Of a DNA stretch of 64,000 bases, positions 49,288 through 59,546 are shown piece by piece. Positions within the stretch are counted from its first letter, which is position 1. The number at the start of each line of letters is the position of its first letter. This DNA is from Oehlia diaphana. Taxonomy: Eukaryota; Glomeromycota; Glomeromycetes; Glomerales; Glomeraceae. The position numbers were made by a program, and so were the translations under genes. The notes beneath the pieces were generated by a model, which was not told the DNA's origin, searched no databases, and worked only from the letters and a program-made list of their open reading frames with translations. The stretch lies in contig QZLH01000479.1 of NCBI GenBank assembly GCA_003833135.1, positions 8,824-72,823 of the forward strand, in the 5' to 3' direction.

Positions 49288-49959
49288 TATGTATGGTATA
49301 TAGACATGTATTTTGTTTATAGTCAGTATTTTATTTGACATTTTTATGTTCTTAGCTATTTATGTGTTTTTGACATTTAATTTTATAATAAGGATAAAAG
49401 TTTTGATATCAATGAAGTTTATAATAATATTATTAATAATAAAGCTTCTTAAATTAAATAACTAACTGAGTAACTGTAAAGCTTTCATTTTTCTAGTAGA
49501 TGTTATTAGACGTTAAATCCAGTAATAGGTACGACGTAAGTTTAATAAATCTTCCGTCCCATAATAATTTTATTGTTAGTTTGACAGGACTGTTTGTAAA
49601 CTTTTCACGATAAAAATATTTGATAAATATGAGACATTAAGAATTTAAGATATAACTACAGTATTACAGATTATATAAAAGGTGAATTTGGGTATGGTAA
49701 ATTGGTAATACGTAATAAAAAATATTATCTCTAGAGTGAGGGAATCTCGAATTTTATTTTTTGTCTAAAATTATATCACGTGATAAATTAGAAATTTTAC
49801 TATTTAAAAATTTATATGTATAAATTATAACGTGATCTTATTATAAAAAACTTTTCAAAAAAAAAAAATAAAAACCCGCGTGGAAAAACCAATTTTTGTA
49901 CTTTATATCACCTAATTATAAAATACTGAAAACAAACATTCGTCTATTCTTTGAAATCA
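49288..49959. other. AT-rich intergenic DNA
   Basis: 3' flanks of the hydrolase and of the converging small membrane-protein gene; nothing else seen. Confidence 0.5.
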
Positions 49960-50193
49960 TTATTTTTTAAATTTTCTCATGTAACAATCCCATAAAACTA
50001 TTACAGTAAAAACAAAGAATAATAAAAGAAGAATACAAATAAGAATAGATTTTATAATACAAATAATATTACAATCAAGTTTGGCTTCGCCATCTCGGCT
50101 AATTCTATAAGCCTGCAATTGTGAGACGTAAGAATTAACCGAAGAAAGTTGCAAACCAAGGAGAGTCATTATTATAATTATTATTGAAACCAT
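49960..50193 (-). CDS. small membrane protein, possibly secreted N-terminus
   Basis: A 77-residue single-exon ORF. Residues 1-21 are hydrophobic (VSIIIIIMTLLGLQLSSVNS) and could be a signal peptide. A short polar loop with one Cys and several charges follows (QLQAYRISRDGEAKLDCN). A strong membrane helix then spans about residues 46-69 (ICIILLLLFFVFTVIVLW-like), ending in a basic tail (CYMRKFKK) that predicts the C-terminus inside. No family recognised. An ORF of this size can arise by chance, but the topology is coherent. Confidence 0.4.
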   Translation of the reverse strand: MVSIIIIIMTLLGLQLSSVNSYVSQLQAYRISRDGEAKLDCNIICIIKSILICILLLLFFVFTVIVLWDCYMRKFKK

Positions 50194-50499
50194 GATTTTG
50201 TATTTTATTATAATTTTGAATATTATTTTATTTATAATTTATGTGCAAGCTACAGTACTTTATCTGGTTCGTTATACTTTTTTTTTTAAAAAAAAAAAAG
50301 AATTTTGACGAAATTTAATATTTAATTATAAGCAAGACTTGGAATTAAAATTTATGAAACTATGCGACATAAGCCATATTCTGGATCTTCAGCATAGCCA
50401 CGATGCAAGTTGCGGTTATAACTAGAATACAAATTGCCAGCACATCATAAACGACGTCACACTATTTTTATCCGAGCCAAATATCACTATAAAAGCGCC

Positions 50500-50790
50500 A
50501 TGTCAACTATTACTCTTAGTTGTTTGGTTGCAGGAGAAAACCCTTATGAAAATGCATTCGCAGTTGAAATAGATACAATGAAGCTAGTTAGTTTTTTCAA
50601 GGCCGTTATTAAGGAGAACCAAATCCTTTTTTCGATAACGTTGCTTCTAAAGAACTCAAGTTATTGAAGGTCAGACATTTCCCTCGAAGAAGTGATGATT
50701 CACTTGAGGGCCAGAAAATGCTTAGGTGTAGTTTTAATGTTTTGACTCAGATAATGGTAAATTCTGTGCTAAGCACAAACAACTGGAAAT
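50500..50790 (+). pseudogene. Crinkler header fragment
   Basis: Begins with a good Crinkler start (MSTITLSCLVAGENPYENAF, then AVEID and FFKAVIKE). After a one-base shift near 50620 it continues NPFFDNVASKELKLLKV, the expected LxLxKV part of the header. The rest (RHFPRRSDDSLEGQKMLRCS) departs from the family, and no effector domain follows before stops near 50790. The 4325-6120 locus carries a different header sequence, so this is a separate lineage. Probably non-functional. Confidence 0.62.
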
Positions 50791-50943
50791 GATTGATATT
50801 TTTTATAATGATTATAAAATTTTATTTATGATAGTAAATTTTAACACTAATGTACTACTATAAACTAAAATAATAATCATAATAATTATAAAAATAAATT
50901 AAAATAAAATAAATAAAACAAAAATATCGGTACCAATTAGTTT

Positions 50944-51485
50944 CTACTTGACATAACCTCGGTAGTGTATATTTTCACTAATACAAGGTCTACTATGTCT
51001 GGCGTCGGTTACACAACTCCAATATATTGCAATCCAAATATCATACCAAGTTCCTTTTGGAGGTGTTGGTAAATCAAATTCCTCTAAGATTGTGTATTGC
51101 AGAGGTATATGGTCGCATTTGCTACAATCACAACCATTAACCCATTGAGGTTTACTAAAAAATTTATACCCACCGCCATTATTATCAACGTGCATACTAA
51201 AGTGGCCTATTGCTGATACTCCCAAACCGTCTTCCATATTAGGAGATTGAACTGTCATGTTAAGCATAGAATTTGGTAACAAATTGGAATCTATAACCTG
51301 AGCACCACATTCTAAAAAAAAAAATTGTCACTTTTTTTACCAGAAGAATTATGAACAATAGTAAATTAGAAAATTAACATACTATAATTTGAATTATTAT
51401 TACACCCGCTACCAGCGGCATGACAACCATGAATTTTTTTAATGAAAAAAAATACAAGTAAAATGATGAAGTATTTTTTATTCAT
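50944..51485 (-). CDS. small secreted protein with Cys pairs, two exons
   Basis: Exons 51485-51383 and 51311-50944 join in phase 1 into 156 residues. A signal peptide is clear (NKKYFIILLVFFFIKKIHG). The mature part starts CHAAGSGCNNNSNY and CGAQVIDSN. Later come GHFSMHVDNNGGGYKFFSK, a CxCxxCD motif (NGCDCSKCDH), WYDIWIAIYWSC and RPCISENIHYRG. Eight or nine cysteines suggest disulfide bonds. I recognise no family. Size, secretion and Cys content fit the broad class of small secreted candidate effectors, which is inference only. An upstream TATA-like stretch (minus strand, 51541-51528) is 45 bp from the ATG. No defects. Confidence 0.72.
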
Positions 51486-52191
51486 GACGAATTATGATTT
51501 TAATAATTCAAATGGTTAAGTGTGTTACATTATTTATATTTCTTCCCAAAAATATCTTATCTTATAAAGAATAATGCGTGTGACGTTCTTGGCACAGATC
51601 ATAAATAATTATACGGTTCTCAATAAAGTGCATTGGGGATGACCTTTTTTTTGTTTTTATCACATGAAGAGAACGGGTATATCTTTACTATTGATATTAC
51701 ACGACGAAAAAGGAATTCGAAATTATGCAAAATTTTAGTTCGCCCAAAATCACGTATTTTATTTTATTTGAAGCATTATCGTATAATTAATCCAGAAGAT
51801 CCTGCTTCTATTGGTTGGAAGTGAGAAGTGTCTTCACGATTATCATATGACACAGCATGTATCGGCGAGTACGTATCAAACTTTTAACTAAAAAAATTCT
51901 GACATATTTAGATTATCCGTTTAAAATTGTTTAACATCTGTTATTAATTTATTATATGTCAATTTTTAGTTAAAATTTTTGGATCAGTAAATCAATATGA
52001 ATACCGATCATTTCTATTTCTTATATCATTTTAAAATTATAGTACTAACCCCCTTAAACTGCATGTAAATTTTGCCTCATGGTATTCAATTGATCATCTA
52101 AATAAGGCAGTTTCATACTTTCATACTAATTTCTGGCAAACGAAACCGAATGCGATGACAGACAATTTCCTGACACCCATTTTCCAGACAT
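51486..52191. other. intergenic with one coding-like stretch
   Basis: 51633-51824 (+) is open for 63 codons and includes YIFTIDITRRKRNSKLCKIL and NPEDPASIGWK. It looks coding but has no recognised family, and could be an exon or a transposon piece. Confidence 0.3.
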
Positions 52192-52813
52192 ACACTTTAC
52201 CCGACCCTGATTGCCCGACATGTCATATTACCAACTGACATATCATTTTCCCGACATGATATTATACCGACAACATATATTCCGACAGACATTTTCTCAA
52301 AAGATATTATCACGAAATGAGTGATTTTACCAAAAATCATTTACCGAATGTAGAAATATAATTTATTTTTAAATTTATAAAATAACTAAGCATAAATTTT
52401 ATTCATTATTTTTATTTCTTTATTTTTATTAGTTTCTTTTTACACATAAATTATATAGCTAATACTAAAATAAACCAGAAATAATAAACTATAGAAAATG
52501 TTATTTAATTTCTTTTTACACAAATTTATTATTAAAAAAAATAAATTATTATCAATAGAAATTTTATTATTCAATTCATATTTGATTACAAAATATTAAT
52601 TTATGTAGAATAATATTTTATTACTATCATAAACTGAAAGTTAAAAATTACATCAGTCATATTTAATCATTTAGATGTTTTCTTTGTAAATCATTTTCGG
52701 GCAAATTTCCTGTCGGTATAATATCATGTAATATCATGTCGGGAAAATGATATGTCGGCAAAAAGTCTATTCGGTAATACGACATGTCAGGCAATCAGAA
52801 TCGGGCAAAGTGT
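52192..52813. mobile_element. 622-bp long-inverted-repeat element
   Basis: The ends (left acactttacccgaccctgat; right complement acactttgcccgattctgat) match over about 125 bp with gaps. Each arm carries several copies of a CCCGACA or CCGACA motif spaced 15-30 bp apart. The centre is AT-rich. No clean target duplication found. Similar CCGACA subterminal repeats occur in the MITE at 26163-26793, so the two may be related. Confidence 0.72.
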
Positions 52814-53139
52814 TGTAACCAAACGAATGATGAGTCTGGTACTAAATCCTGACAGATACGAAAATCGTTATTGACTGAAATTATCGTAGTTTTATTGCCA
52901 AAATTTAAAGGATATTTAAAAAAAGCTATAATATTCTAATTTCACATGATATTATTTCATACGATAACATCTACTCCGTATTTATTACTGAAATTAAAAA
53001 AAATTAATTAGCCCGTTTGTCGATTACTAATACTATTATAACTAATTATGTACTCTTTTTATAATTAGATTGAAGGTCCTGAAAGTTTGATCCCGGATGA
53101 CCCAAAGTATTCATGTCAGATATTTACTTACTAATTAGA

Positions 53140-53440
53140 TTTGATTTTTTTTCCTGATAACAATTGGGCACAACGATTTTTTTTAAAAAAATTATATTTT
53201 TTTCATCGATAATAATAGGCCGCAACAGGTTTTTTTTTAATAATATTTTTTATTTGATAACAATTGGGAGAAATGGATTATTTTTTTAGCATAATATTCT
53301 TTAATAATAATTTTTATTTTAAATTATATTTTTTTCGTCAATAACAATAGGATGCATTTTTTGGTATTAATAATGATAGCTTTTAATATTATTTATTCAA
53401 TATTAAATTTTTTTTTGATAACAATAAATTGTACAAATAC
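53140..53440. repeat. degenerate tandem repeat
   Basis: About four to five units of roughly 60-75 bp built from GATAACAAT(T/A)GGG, then a short variable part and a T-run with aataata. T-runs differ in length, so unit borders are approximate. Confidence 0.6.
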
Positions 53441-53548
53441 ATTATTTTTATCAAGTTGTTCTTTCATAAATCATCAATTTTCCCATCAATATAATACCAT
53501 AATATAAGTCTTTTTATAGATGCTACACAACATGTTAGTATAAAGCGT

Positions 53549-53980
53549 CATGAATTGGGAAGAATTTTACATCCATTGTGGCGCCAAATTTTGGATAGAA
53601 GAAAAACATAATAATAGTAAATTATCTTCATCTTTTACTGTATGCTGTGCTGATGATAAAGTCAGATTACCACCTCTGCTTAAACCACCTCTATATTTAC
53701 TAGATTTATATACTTCATCAGATTCTGATACATATTTATTTTACAAAAATATAAGAAGTTATAACACTATTTTATCATACACATATTGAATTCAATATTA
53801 ATCAGGGATCTCAAAAAAAAGGTATATCTAATTTTCAATATCATGGGCAAATTTATCATTATATTGGATTATTACTACCAGAGAATGGACATCCGCCAAT
53901 ATTTACTCAATTATATATTTATGATACTGAGCATGAAATAAGAATTGCCACAATCATCAGGAGTTTAAATAGAGTGTGAA
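53549..53980 (+). pseudogene. Helitron helicase-like N-terminal fragment
   Basis: Reads EFYIHCGAKFWIEEKHNNSK, then FTVCCADDKVRLPPLLKPP, SDSDTYLFYKNIRSYN, and after a shift near 53790 GISNFQYHGQIYHYIGLLLP and FTQLYIYDTEHEIR. This order (CGA-FW-EEK, C--GKV-LPPL, F-KNIR-YN, HGQ-YH-IG-LLP, QLYIYDT--E) is the conserved N-terminal region of Helitron Rep/helicase proteins. The replication initiator HUH motif and the helicase are absent. A 5' CTRY or hairpin end was not identified. Confidence 0.75.
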
Positions 53981-54485
53981 TTTGCAAAGCTACTGTATAC
54001 ACATATAAAACAACACGTTGTATCACTCCACCTATGGGTATATACGAAGCTGCAAATTTGCGAATATTACTTAAAGGACAGATCAGAACTTAACGAGAGA
54101 AATTTAATAATTGCGGTTTATGCAAATCATTACTAAACTTGGCTAATACACAAATTTTATGTAATATATAATAAAAATGCTAAATATGGTAATAAATAAT
54201 GTATATCTTAGCCAAAAAGTTACATCAAAATCATTGACTTTACTTTGGAAGAACACGGCATTCCGACCCTATATTTATAGCTAATTCGAATATTTTCAAA
54301 CAAATTTTATCATAATTAAATTATATTTAACGTTTATTTGATTAAAAAAATTTTTTATTTATTGATTTTTTAGGGTTATATTCTTGTGATTTTTATTTTA
54401 TTCTTTATAATAATAATAAAATGCATAACTTATTACAAGAAGTTTCTATCATAAATATGTTTTCTGTAGCCTGTTCTTTAAAAGC
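53981..54485. other. AT-rich gap
   Basis: No feature seen apart from a possible continuation of the Helitron relic near 54000. Confidence 0.4.
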
Positions 54486-55638
54486 TCATGCATAAGTTGA
54501 AATCCAGTTTTGTATTGTTGTTATTTCAGGAACATCTTCGGCTTCTAATTCTCCAGATTCAACAATTTTTTTTTACCAATTTATTATGCATATCCTTTAT
54601 TCTTTGGGTAAGGTTTCCATTTAGAAAGAAGCTTTCTAACAACTCCTTTACTTGTTTTTTCATTCTTTTTCCTTTTCCTTTTCCCCCAAGTTTTTGATTA
54701 CTTTTTAACGCCCATTCAATATGAAATTGAAATTCTATATCAATGGAACTAATTCAACATAACATATAAGAAAATAATTTGAATTTTATTTGCCTAAAAT
54801 ACACATAATTTTACCTTGCATCTTCTAATCCATTATTATTATTATTATCCATAAATTCTGGTATAATAGGATATGGTGCTTTTTTAGACATTTATTGCAC
54901 ATGAGCACAAATATAAAACGAATTCAACACATTTCGTTTTTATAGGGCCTATCATTCCACCTGAAACTGGCCACTTCCAGTAAAATAAATTTGATATTCC
55001 TTTTATTGTTTTAATATTATGTTTTATATTGGATTCCAATTGACCTTGATCTGGCTCTAAATTTGCCAATGATGTACAAGATAAATGCTTAGCTGCCTCT
55101 ACTATATCTTCTTCACATATATCATATCCAATTCAAATATATCTTGAATGGGAAATCTAAAAGGTAATATAACTTAATATGAAATTTATTAAAATAATAA
55201 TAAATATATAGAACACTCACAGAAGCATGATGGGAATCTATAGTAGTTTTGGCTTCACCTGGTTCAAGAAACAACCAGTCACAAAACTTCAATTTGGTAC
55301 CATTCATTCCAATGTGCAACTATAGCCATAAGTTCTGATGAGTGGTAATGTGATCCATTATCCAAAATTATTCTAATCTGTAATCCATTTTGGTTTATGT
55401 TTTATTACTTCAAAAACAGCTTCAAATGCAGATGCAGTAAACCAAGCATCCTGCTTGCATCATGAAATTTTTATAGGAGATATACATTGATAATTATCAC
55501 TTTAATAATTATCCCATTTTATCATACCAAATAGCTCAATAATTAACGTATTATGATGATTATCGATAAATAACTGGAAAAATATAATAATATTTAATAT
55601 TAATGATATTTATTGATAATTATCTGAAAGATAATAAA

Positions 55639-55700
55639 TAGTTATTGGATGGGGAAATAGAGATATCGGTCGAAGACCGATATCCCCCATCCAATAACTG
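55639..55700. repeat. hairpin (inverted repeat around GACCGATATC)
   Basis: agttattggatgggg...gatatcggtc pairs with gaccgatatc...ccccatccaataact around a 3-nt loop, with a few unpaired bases (aaatagag) in the left arm. Confidence 0.8.
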
Positions 55701-55837
55701 AGTTATAGTTCGGTCATTAGGAATACTGCGGTGACCAATAGGAATTAATGCTACTAATACTGATTTCAATATTGGATGTCTCATAAAAATATCGGTCAGT
55801 AAAATCCCGCATATTCCTAATCGACTGAACAATAACT
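55701..55837. mobile_element. 137-bp small inverted-repeat element
   Basis: Left arm agttatagttcggtcattag and right complement agttattgttcagtcgatta share about 32 positions with gaps; the interior is non-coding. Confidence 0.55.
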
Positions 55838-56039
55838 ATTTAATATTAAATGCATGTTAATTTTATTGATAAATTTCTGTAGTGATAATTTTCGTTTATT
55901 AATTACCATAAGGAAGGCCATCCTTTAAAAAAAAAAAAATATTAAAAATAAGTTACGAGGTTCTTTATTTAACAATCACGTGTATCATATCATGTGACAC
56001 GACTTCTGTTGATTATACTAAAGATGTATTTTTTTAAAC

Positions 56040-56335
56040 CTTTTTTTTAAAAGTTTAATCAAACATTTCTTTCGTCCTTTCCCATTTCCCTTCCCCTCTC
56101 ACCTGTTTCTTTTTCGCACTTTCCTTTCATCCACTTTACCCTTTTCTTTTTTTTTCGTTTTCACCTTTTGTTTTCATTTCATTTTTTTCCATTTTTTTCA
56201 TTTTTGGCTCTCCTCTGTTTTCTCTTTCCTTTTTTTCATTCCGTTTAGTCCCTTCTCCTCTCCCTTTTTCATTCCTCTTTCAACCTTCCCTTTAATTTAA
56301 ACACTTTTCTTAAAAACTTAATAATTTTTTTTAGT
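56040..56335 (+). repeat. pyrimidine-rich tract
   Basis: Nearly pure C/T over about 290 bp on the plus strand (ttcccatttcccttcccctc and similar). It directly precedes the mini-exon-like array and could form unusual DNA or RNA-DNA structure. Confidence 0.7.
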
Positions 56336-56339
56336 TACG

Positions 56340-57770
56340 TTTTCATTCCAGCGGTTCCTTGTAAGTAAATTTTTGGGATTTTAAACTTATTTTTTTTCGT
56401 ATTTAGTACTAATCTTCCTTTTTTTTTATAGAATTTGTCTTCATTTCAGCTTTCGGATGTTTGGGAATTCGTGTTTCTGTTTAGAGGCCAAAAAATGTGT
56501 TGAAATTCGGTATTTTTTTCTTCGGAATTTTTCTACGATTTTATGGATTTATTTGGACGTAAGTCTCTTCAGCTTTTTGACTCAGGATTTTGGTAAGTCA
56601 CTAATTTATTATTATTTTTTTTTATTTTTAACGAACTTTACTAAAAGTTCATTTCTTTTTCTTTTTTAGGCGGTTCTTCAGCTCTTCAACAAGGGATTTT
56701 CAGTTGGTAAGACAATATGATGATATTTTTTCTTTCTTTATTTCTTTAACGAAAGTTAACATTCAGTTTTTCTTCTTTCTTTAGGCGTTTCTTTCAGTCT
56801 TGAAAAGAAGATTAGTGTGTTTAAATTTTTTTCAACTTGGGATTTTGGTAGGCTAATTATTATTACTTAAGTTATTCTTTAACGAAGTTTACTAACTAAC
56901 CGTTCGTTACTTTTATTTTATAGACGGCCGTTCTTTGAAAGGTGAGTAACTTTATTTTATTTATTTTTCTATAAGAAATATTATTCATTTCTTTTTTGTT
57001 TTGTTGGTTCGTTTCAGTTTGAAACTGAGAAATGGTCCAAATGGTTAGGTTCGCAAAGTTTCATTTATTGCGAAGCTTAAATTTCTTTTCTTTGAGAAAC
57101 ATTATACTAATGTTTCTTCTTTTATTCTTTGTAGGTACTCTTCAGATTCCTTCTGACCAGTTATGTGATTAGATTTTGAAGTTTCATTTCAAAACTTCAA
57201 AACTTCGGTTTTTTTTTTTTAATATTTTAAAGAAAATGTTGCATTTCTTTATTTATTTTTTTAGGTTCCCTTCGGCTTTTGATTTTAGGTTGGAATGCCA
57301 GGTAAGCTTCGAAGAAGCTATTCTTTTTAGTTTTTTTAAAAACATTTTATTAACATTTCTTTATTCTTTCTTGTAGGTTACTCCTTCTGGCTTCGATTTC
57401 AGATTGCTATTTCAGGTGGTTTCAAAAAATGGTTGGTGAAGTTTCGTAATAATTTTTGTTATGAAACTTTACAATATTTTTTTTGCTTTTTAAAAGGAAC
57501 ATTTCTAACGTTCTTTATTGTTTTTTTAGATTCTATCCGGTGTTGAGCTATGGATGCAGAATCGGTAAGTTTCACAAATTTCAAAACTATAATTAATTTA
57601 TTTCATTTTAATTAGAAACGTTTATTAACGTTTCTTTTTTTGTAGTTTTTGTTTAGTTCTGATGCTGAAAACACCAAAATGTAAGTTTCGCAACAGTGAA
57701 ACTTTGATTTTTTATATTTAATATTTTAATAGAAACGTAAACTTCACTTGTAGGTTAAATTTGATTAGAT
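56340..57770 (+). repeat. array of exon-like/intron-like repeat units
   Basis: At least ten units of about 100-190 bp. Each has a short segment of roughly 20-65 nt (several are 35-42 nt; examples GCGGTTCTTCAGCTCTTCAA and GTTCCCTTCGGCTTTTGATT) bordered on the left by a T-rich TTTTAG or TTGTAG and on the right by GTAAGT, GTAAGC, GTAAGA or GTGAGT. Intron-like parts often end with a small inverted repeat such as AACGTTTATTAACGTTTC before the T-tract. The exon-like segments are degenerate copies of one another. No long frame joins them, so it may be a non-coding transcript, a satellite or a gene of tiny exons. Confidence 0.55.
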
Positions 57771-57930
57771 TAGTATATATTTAGTATGGATTTAAAAATG
57801 TAACATTTGTTATTGAATAATGCTATAAATAAAATAATCTAATTTAACAATCAAATTATTTAATCATGAATAAATACAATGATATTAAACTATAAATAAT
57901 ATAAAGCTATTTAACTTTTAGTGATAATTA

Positions 57931-58208
57931 GGCTGTTCCAACTTGATTATTTGTTTAACGTCCCCCACCCTCTCTATTTTTTAAAAAATTTGAGATCTAA
58001 TAAACACATGTTAATAAATACCCCCTCTATTTTTGAAAAAATTTAAAAGCTAATAAACATATAGTGATAAATATTCCCTTTAAATTTTGCCTGAAATTTT
58101 CAAATTTTCCTATGTTTATTCATTTAGTTTGTTTAACTTAAGCCCCCCTCCCCCCTTAATTTTTTCAAAAGGCCTGGACGTTAAACAAACAATTAAATTG
58201 GAACAACC
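57931..58208. mobile_element. MITE, PIF/Harbinger-like, copy 2 (inverted)
   Basis: A 278-bp element, reverse complement of the one at 48-316. Ends GGCTGTTCCAA and TTGGAACAACC, with TTA on both sides (57928-57930 and 58209-58211). It sits inside the 2.9-kb insertion, so it arrived later than, or together with, that element. Confidence 0.88.
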
Positions 58209-59077
58209 TTATCAATATTTAAACTATAAAGATAAACATTGATATTTTTAACTGTATCGATGATTATTGTCAATTTAATCCAATTTATCTATATCGATAC
58301 TACTTCTACAAGAGTGATTATTATCAATATATGTCACGTGACCTTTCATTGATATATATCCCCTGAAAAAATTTCCTGATGTGGTATCTGATCATAAGCT
58401 TTTATTTCTAATTCCTCGCAATTTTCTTTTTTTCTAAACATTAAAATTGTGTGGAGGGTCCATCCTCTTTTACTAAAAATTCTGCTTTTGTTTTCAAGCA
58501 GATTTTGGTAAAATTTCTCATCTTATAATCGGCAATAAGTAATGCTCCATCTTCATCAAGAGTAGCTGAAGTAGCCTTAAATTGAGCATTCAAGTATACC
58601 TTTTGTGTTGAATGAGCCAAAAAATACTGTAAATATTCTTTTACTTCTTCTAAAGTGGTCACATAGTTTTTTTTTTACACATGATGTATGAATTTAAAAA
58701 ATTCAAAAAATTGATCACATTTAGAACATATTGAATTATGAATTTATAACAATCACCAAAAGCATATAGTAGGCAATGGGAAATTCAAGAATCATTTTTG
58801 TTGTACTATCAGCAATAACTATTAATTCTCTTTCATAGCCATGATACAGATGATGCTTTAAAGCATCAATTTTTTGTAATACATTATTCTTTAAAAAGTA
58901 ATAAACAAGTAATTAAAATTATTATGTGTTACATTATATTTATTAAAAATGGATTTTTTTCACTTACTAGCTGATCTTTTTGCAGAAATGTATTGTGTAT
59001 GTTCATATAAAATTACTAAAAATTTACCTAAAATTTCCCACAATTTAATGATCATTTGTTTAATATTCTTTACAGAG

Positions 59078-59209
59078 ACTTCAAGATCGTAGTGATAGCT
59101 TAATGCACAGTAACTGCATTACAAAAACATAGTGACCACATTATGTAATCGTAAAGAAATTACATATACGCAGTTACTGCACATTAAGCCATCGCTACGA
59201 CCTTGAAGT
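59078..59209. mobile_element. 132-bp palindromic MITE
   Basis: Arms of about 44 bp (left ACTTCAAGATCGTAGTGATA, right complement ACTTCAAGGTCGTAGCGATG) with a short centre. No clear target duplication. Confidence 0.78.
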
Positions 59210-59546
59210 TTCTGGAAAGTTGCTGAAAAATTTCTCAACTTTTGAAATAGTAATTCTATAGGAATGGCGCCAATTTGACAACATTTGCCTTATTATGGAT
59301 TCCATTATCCTAAAATTGTAACATATTTTACCCAAATTTACTGGGATAGCCAGAAAAATTCCAGGCAAATTTTGTGATAATGATAGCACCTCTTCAACCT
59401 GTGATATATACTTGAAGAGAAATCAGCATTATTTGTAGTAGTATCAATTTCTAATTTTTTATTTTTTATTATTTTTAACATAAAAAGTACATTAACTTTA
59501 AATGAGGATCCAAGTTGAATAACAAAAGTTGAGAAGAAATTTTTAT

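Larger units (their letters stand above)
55458..58381. mobile_element. ~2.9-kb TIR-bounded insertion carrying the mini-exon-like array
   Basis: Separates two adjacent parts of the DDE copy B protein. Its ends are imperfect inverted repeats of about 34 bp (left ATGAAATTTTTATAGGAGAT, right complement CAGGAAATTTTTTCAGGGGA). Within it lie a hairpin (55639-55700), a small MITE, a 250-bp pyrimidine-rich lead, the array at 56340-57770 and a nested PIF-like MITE. No transposase gene is seen inside. A target duplication could not be settled (AT is possible). Confidence 0.6.
54486..59060 (-). pseudogene. DDE-type transposase-like protein, copy B, split by an insertion
   Basis: Minus-strand pieces in order: NNVLQKIDALKHHLYHGYER (58890); VYLNAQFKATSATLDEDGAL, then LIADYKMR and LKTKAEFL (58620-58470); and ELEIKAYD (58410). 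About 2.9 kb later come KQDAWFTASAFEAVFEVIKH (55450), DNGSHYHSSELMAIVAHWNE (55370), FLEPGEAKTTIDSHHAS (55260), DISNLFYWKWPVSGG-like (54960), YPIIPEFMDNNNNNGLEDA (54860) and EDVPEITTIQNWISTYA (stop at 54486). Asp in ADYK, Asp in DNGSHYH and Glu in GEAK form a plausible DDE triad, all present in this copy. Frameshifts and stops occur. Without the insertion the order is continuous. It is the same family as 26075-29190. Confidence 0.72.

Noticed and set aside
59195..59389. 64-codon minus-strand ORF as another DDE fragment
   Set aside because: A DNG-H match appears in one frame only and the surrounding residues do not follow the family; too weak to call.
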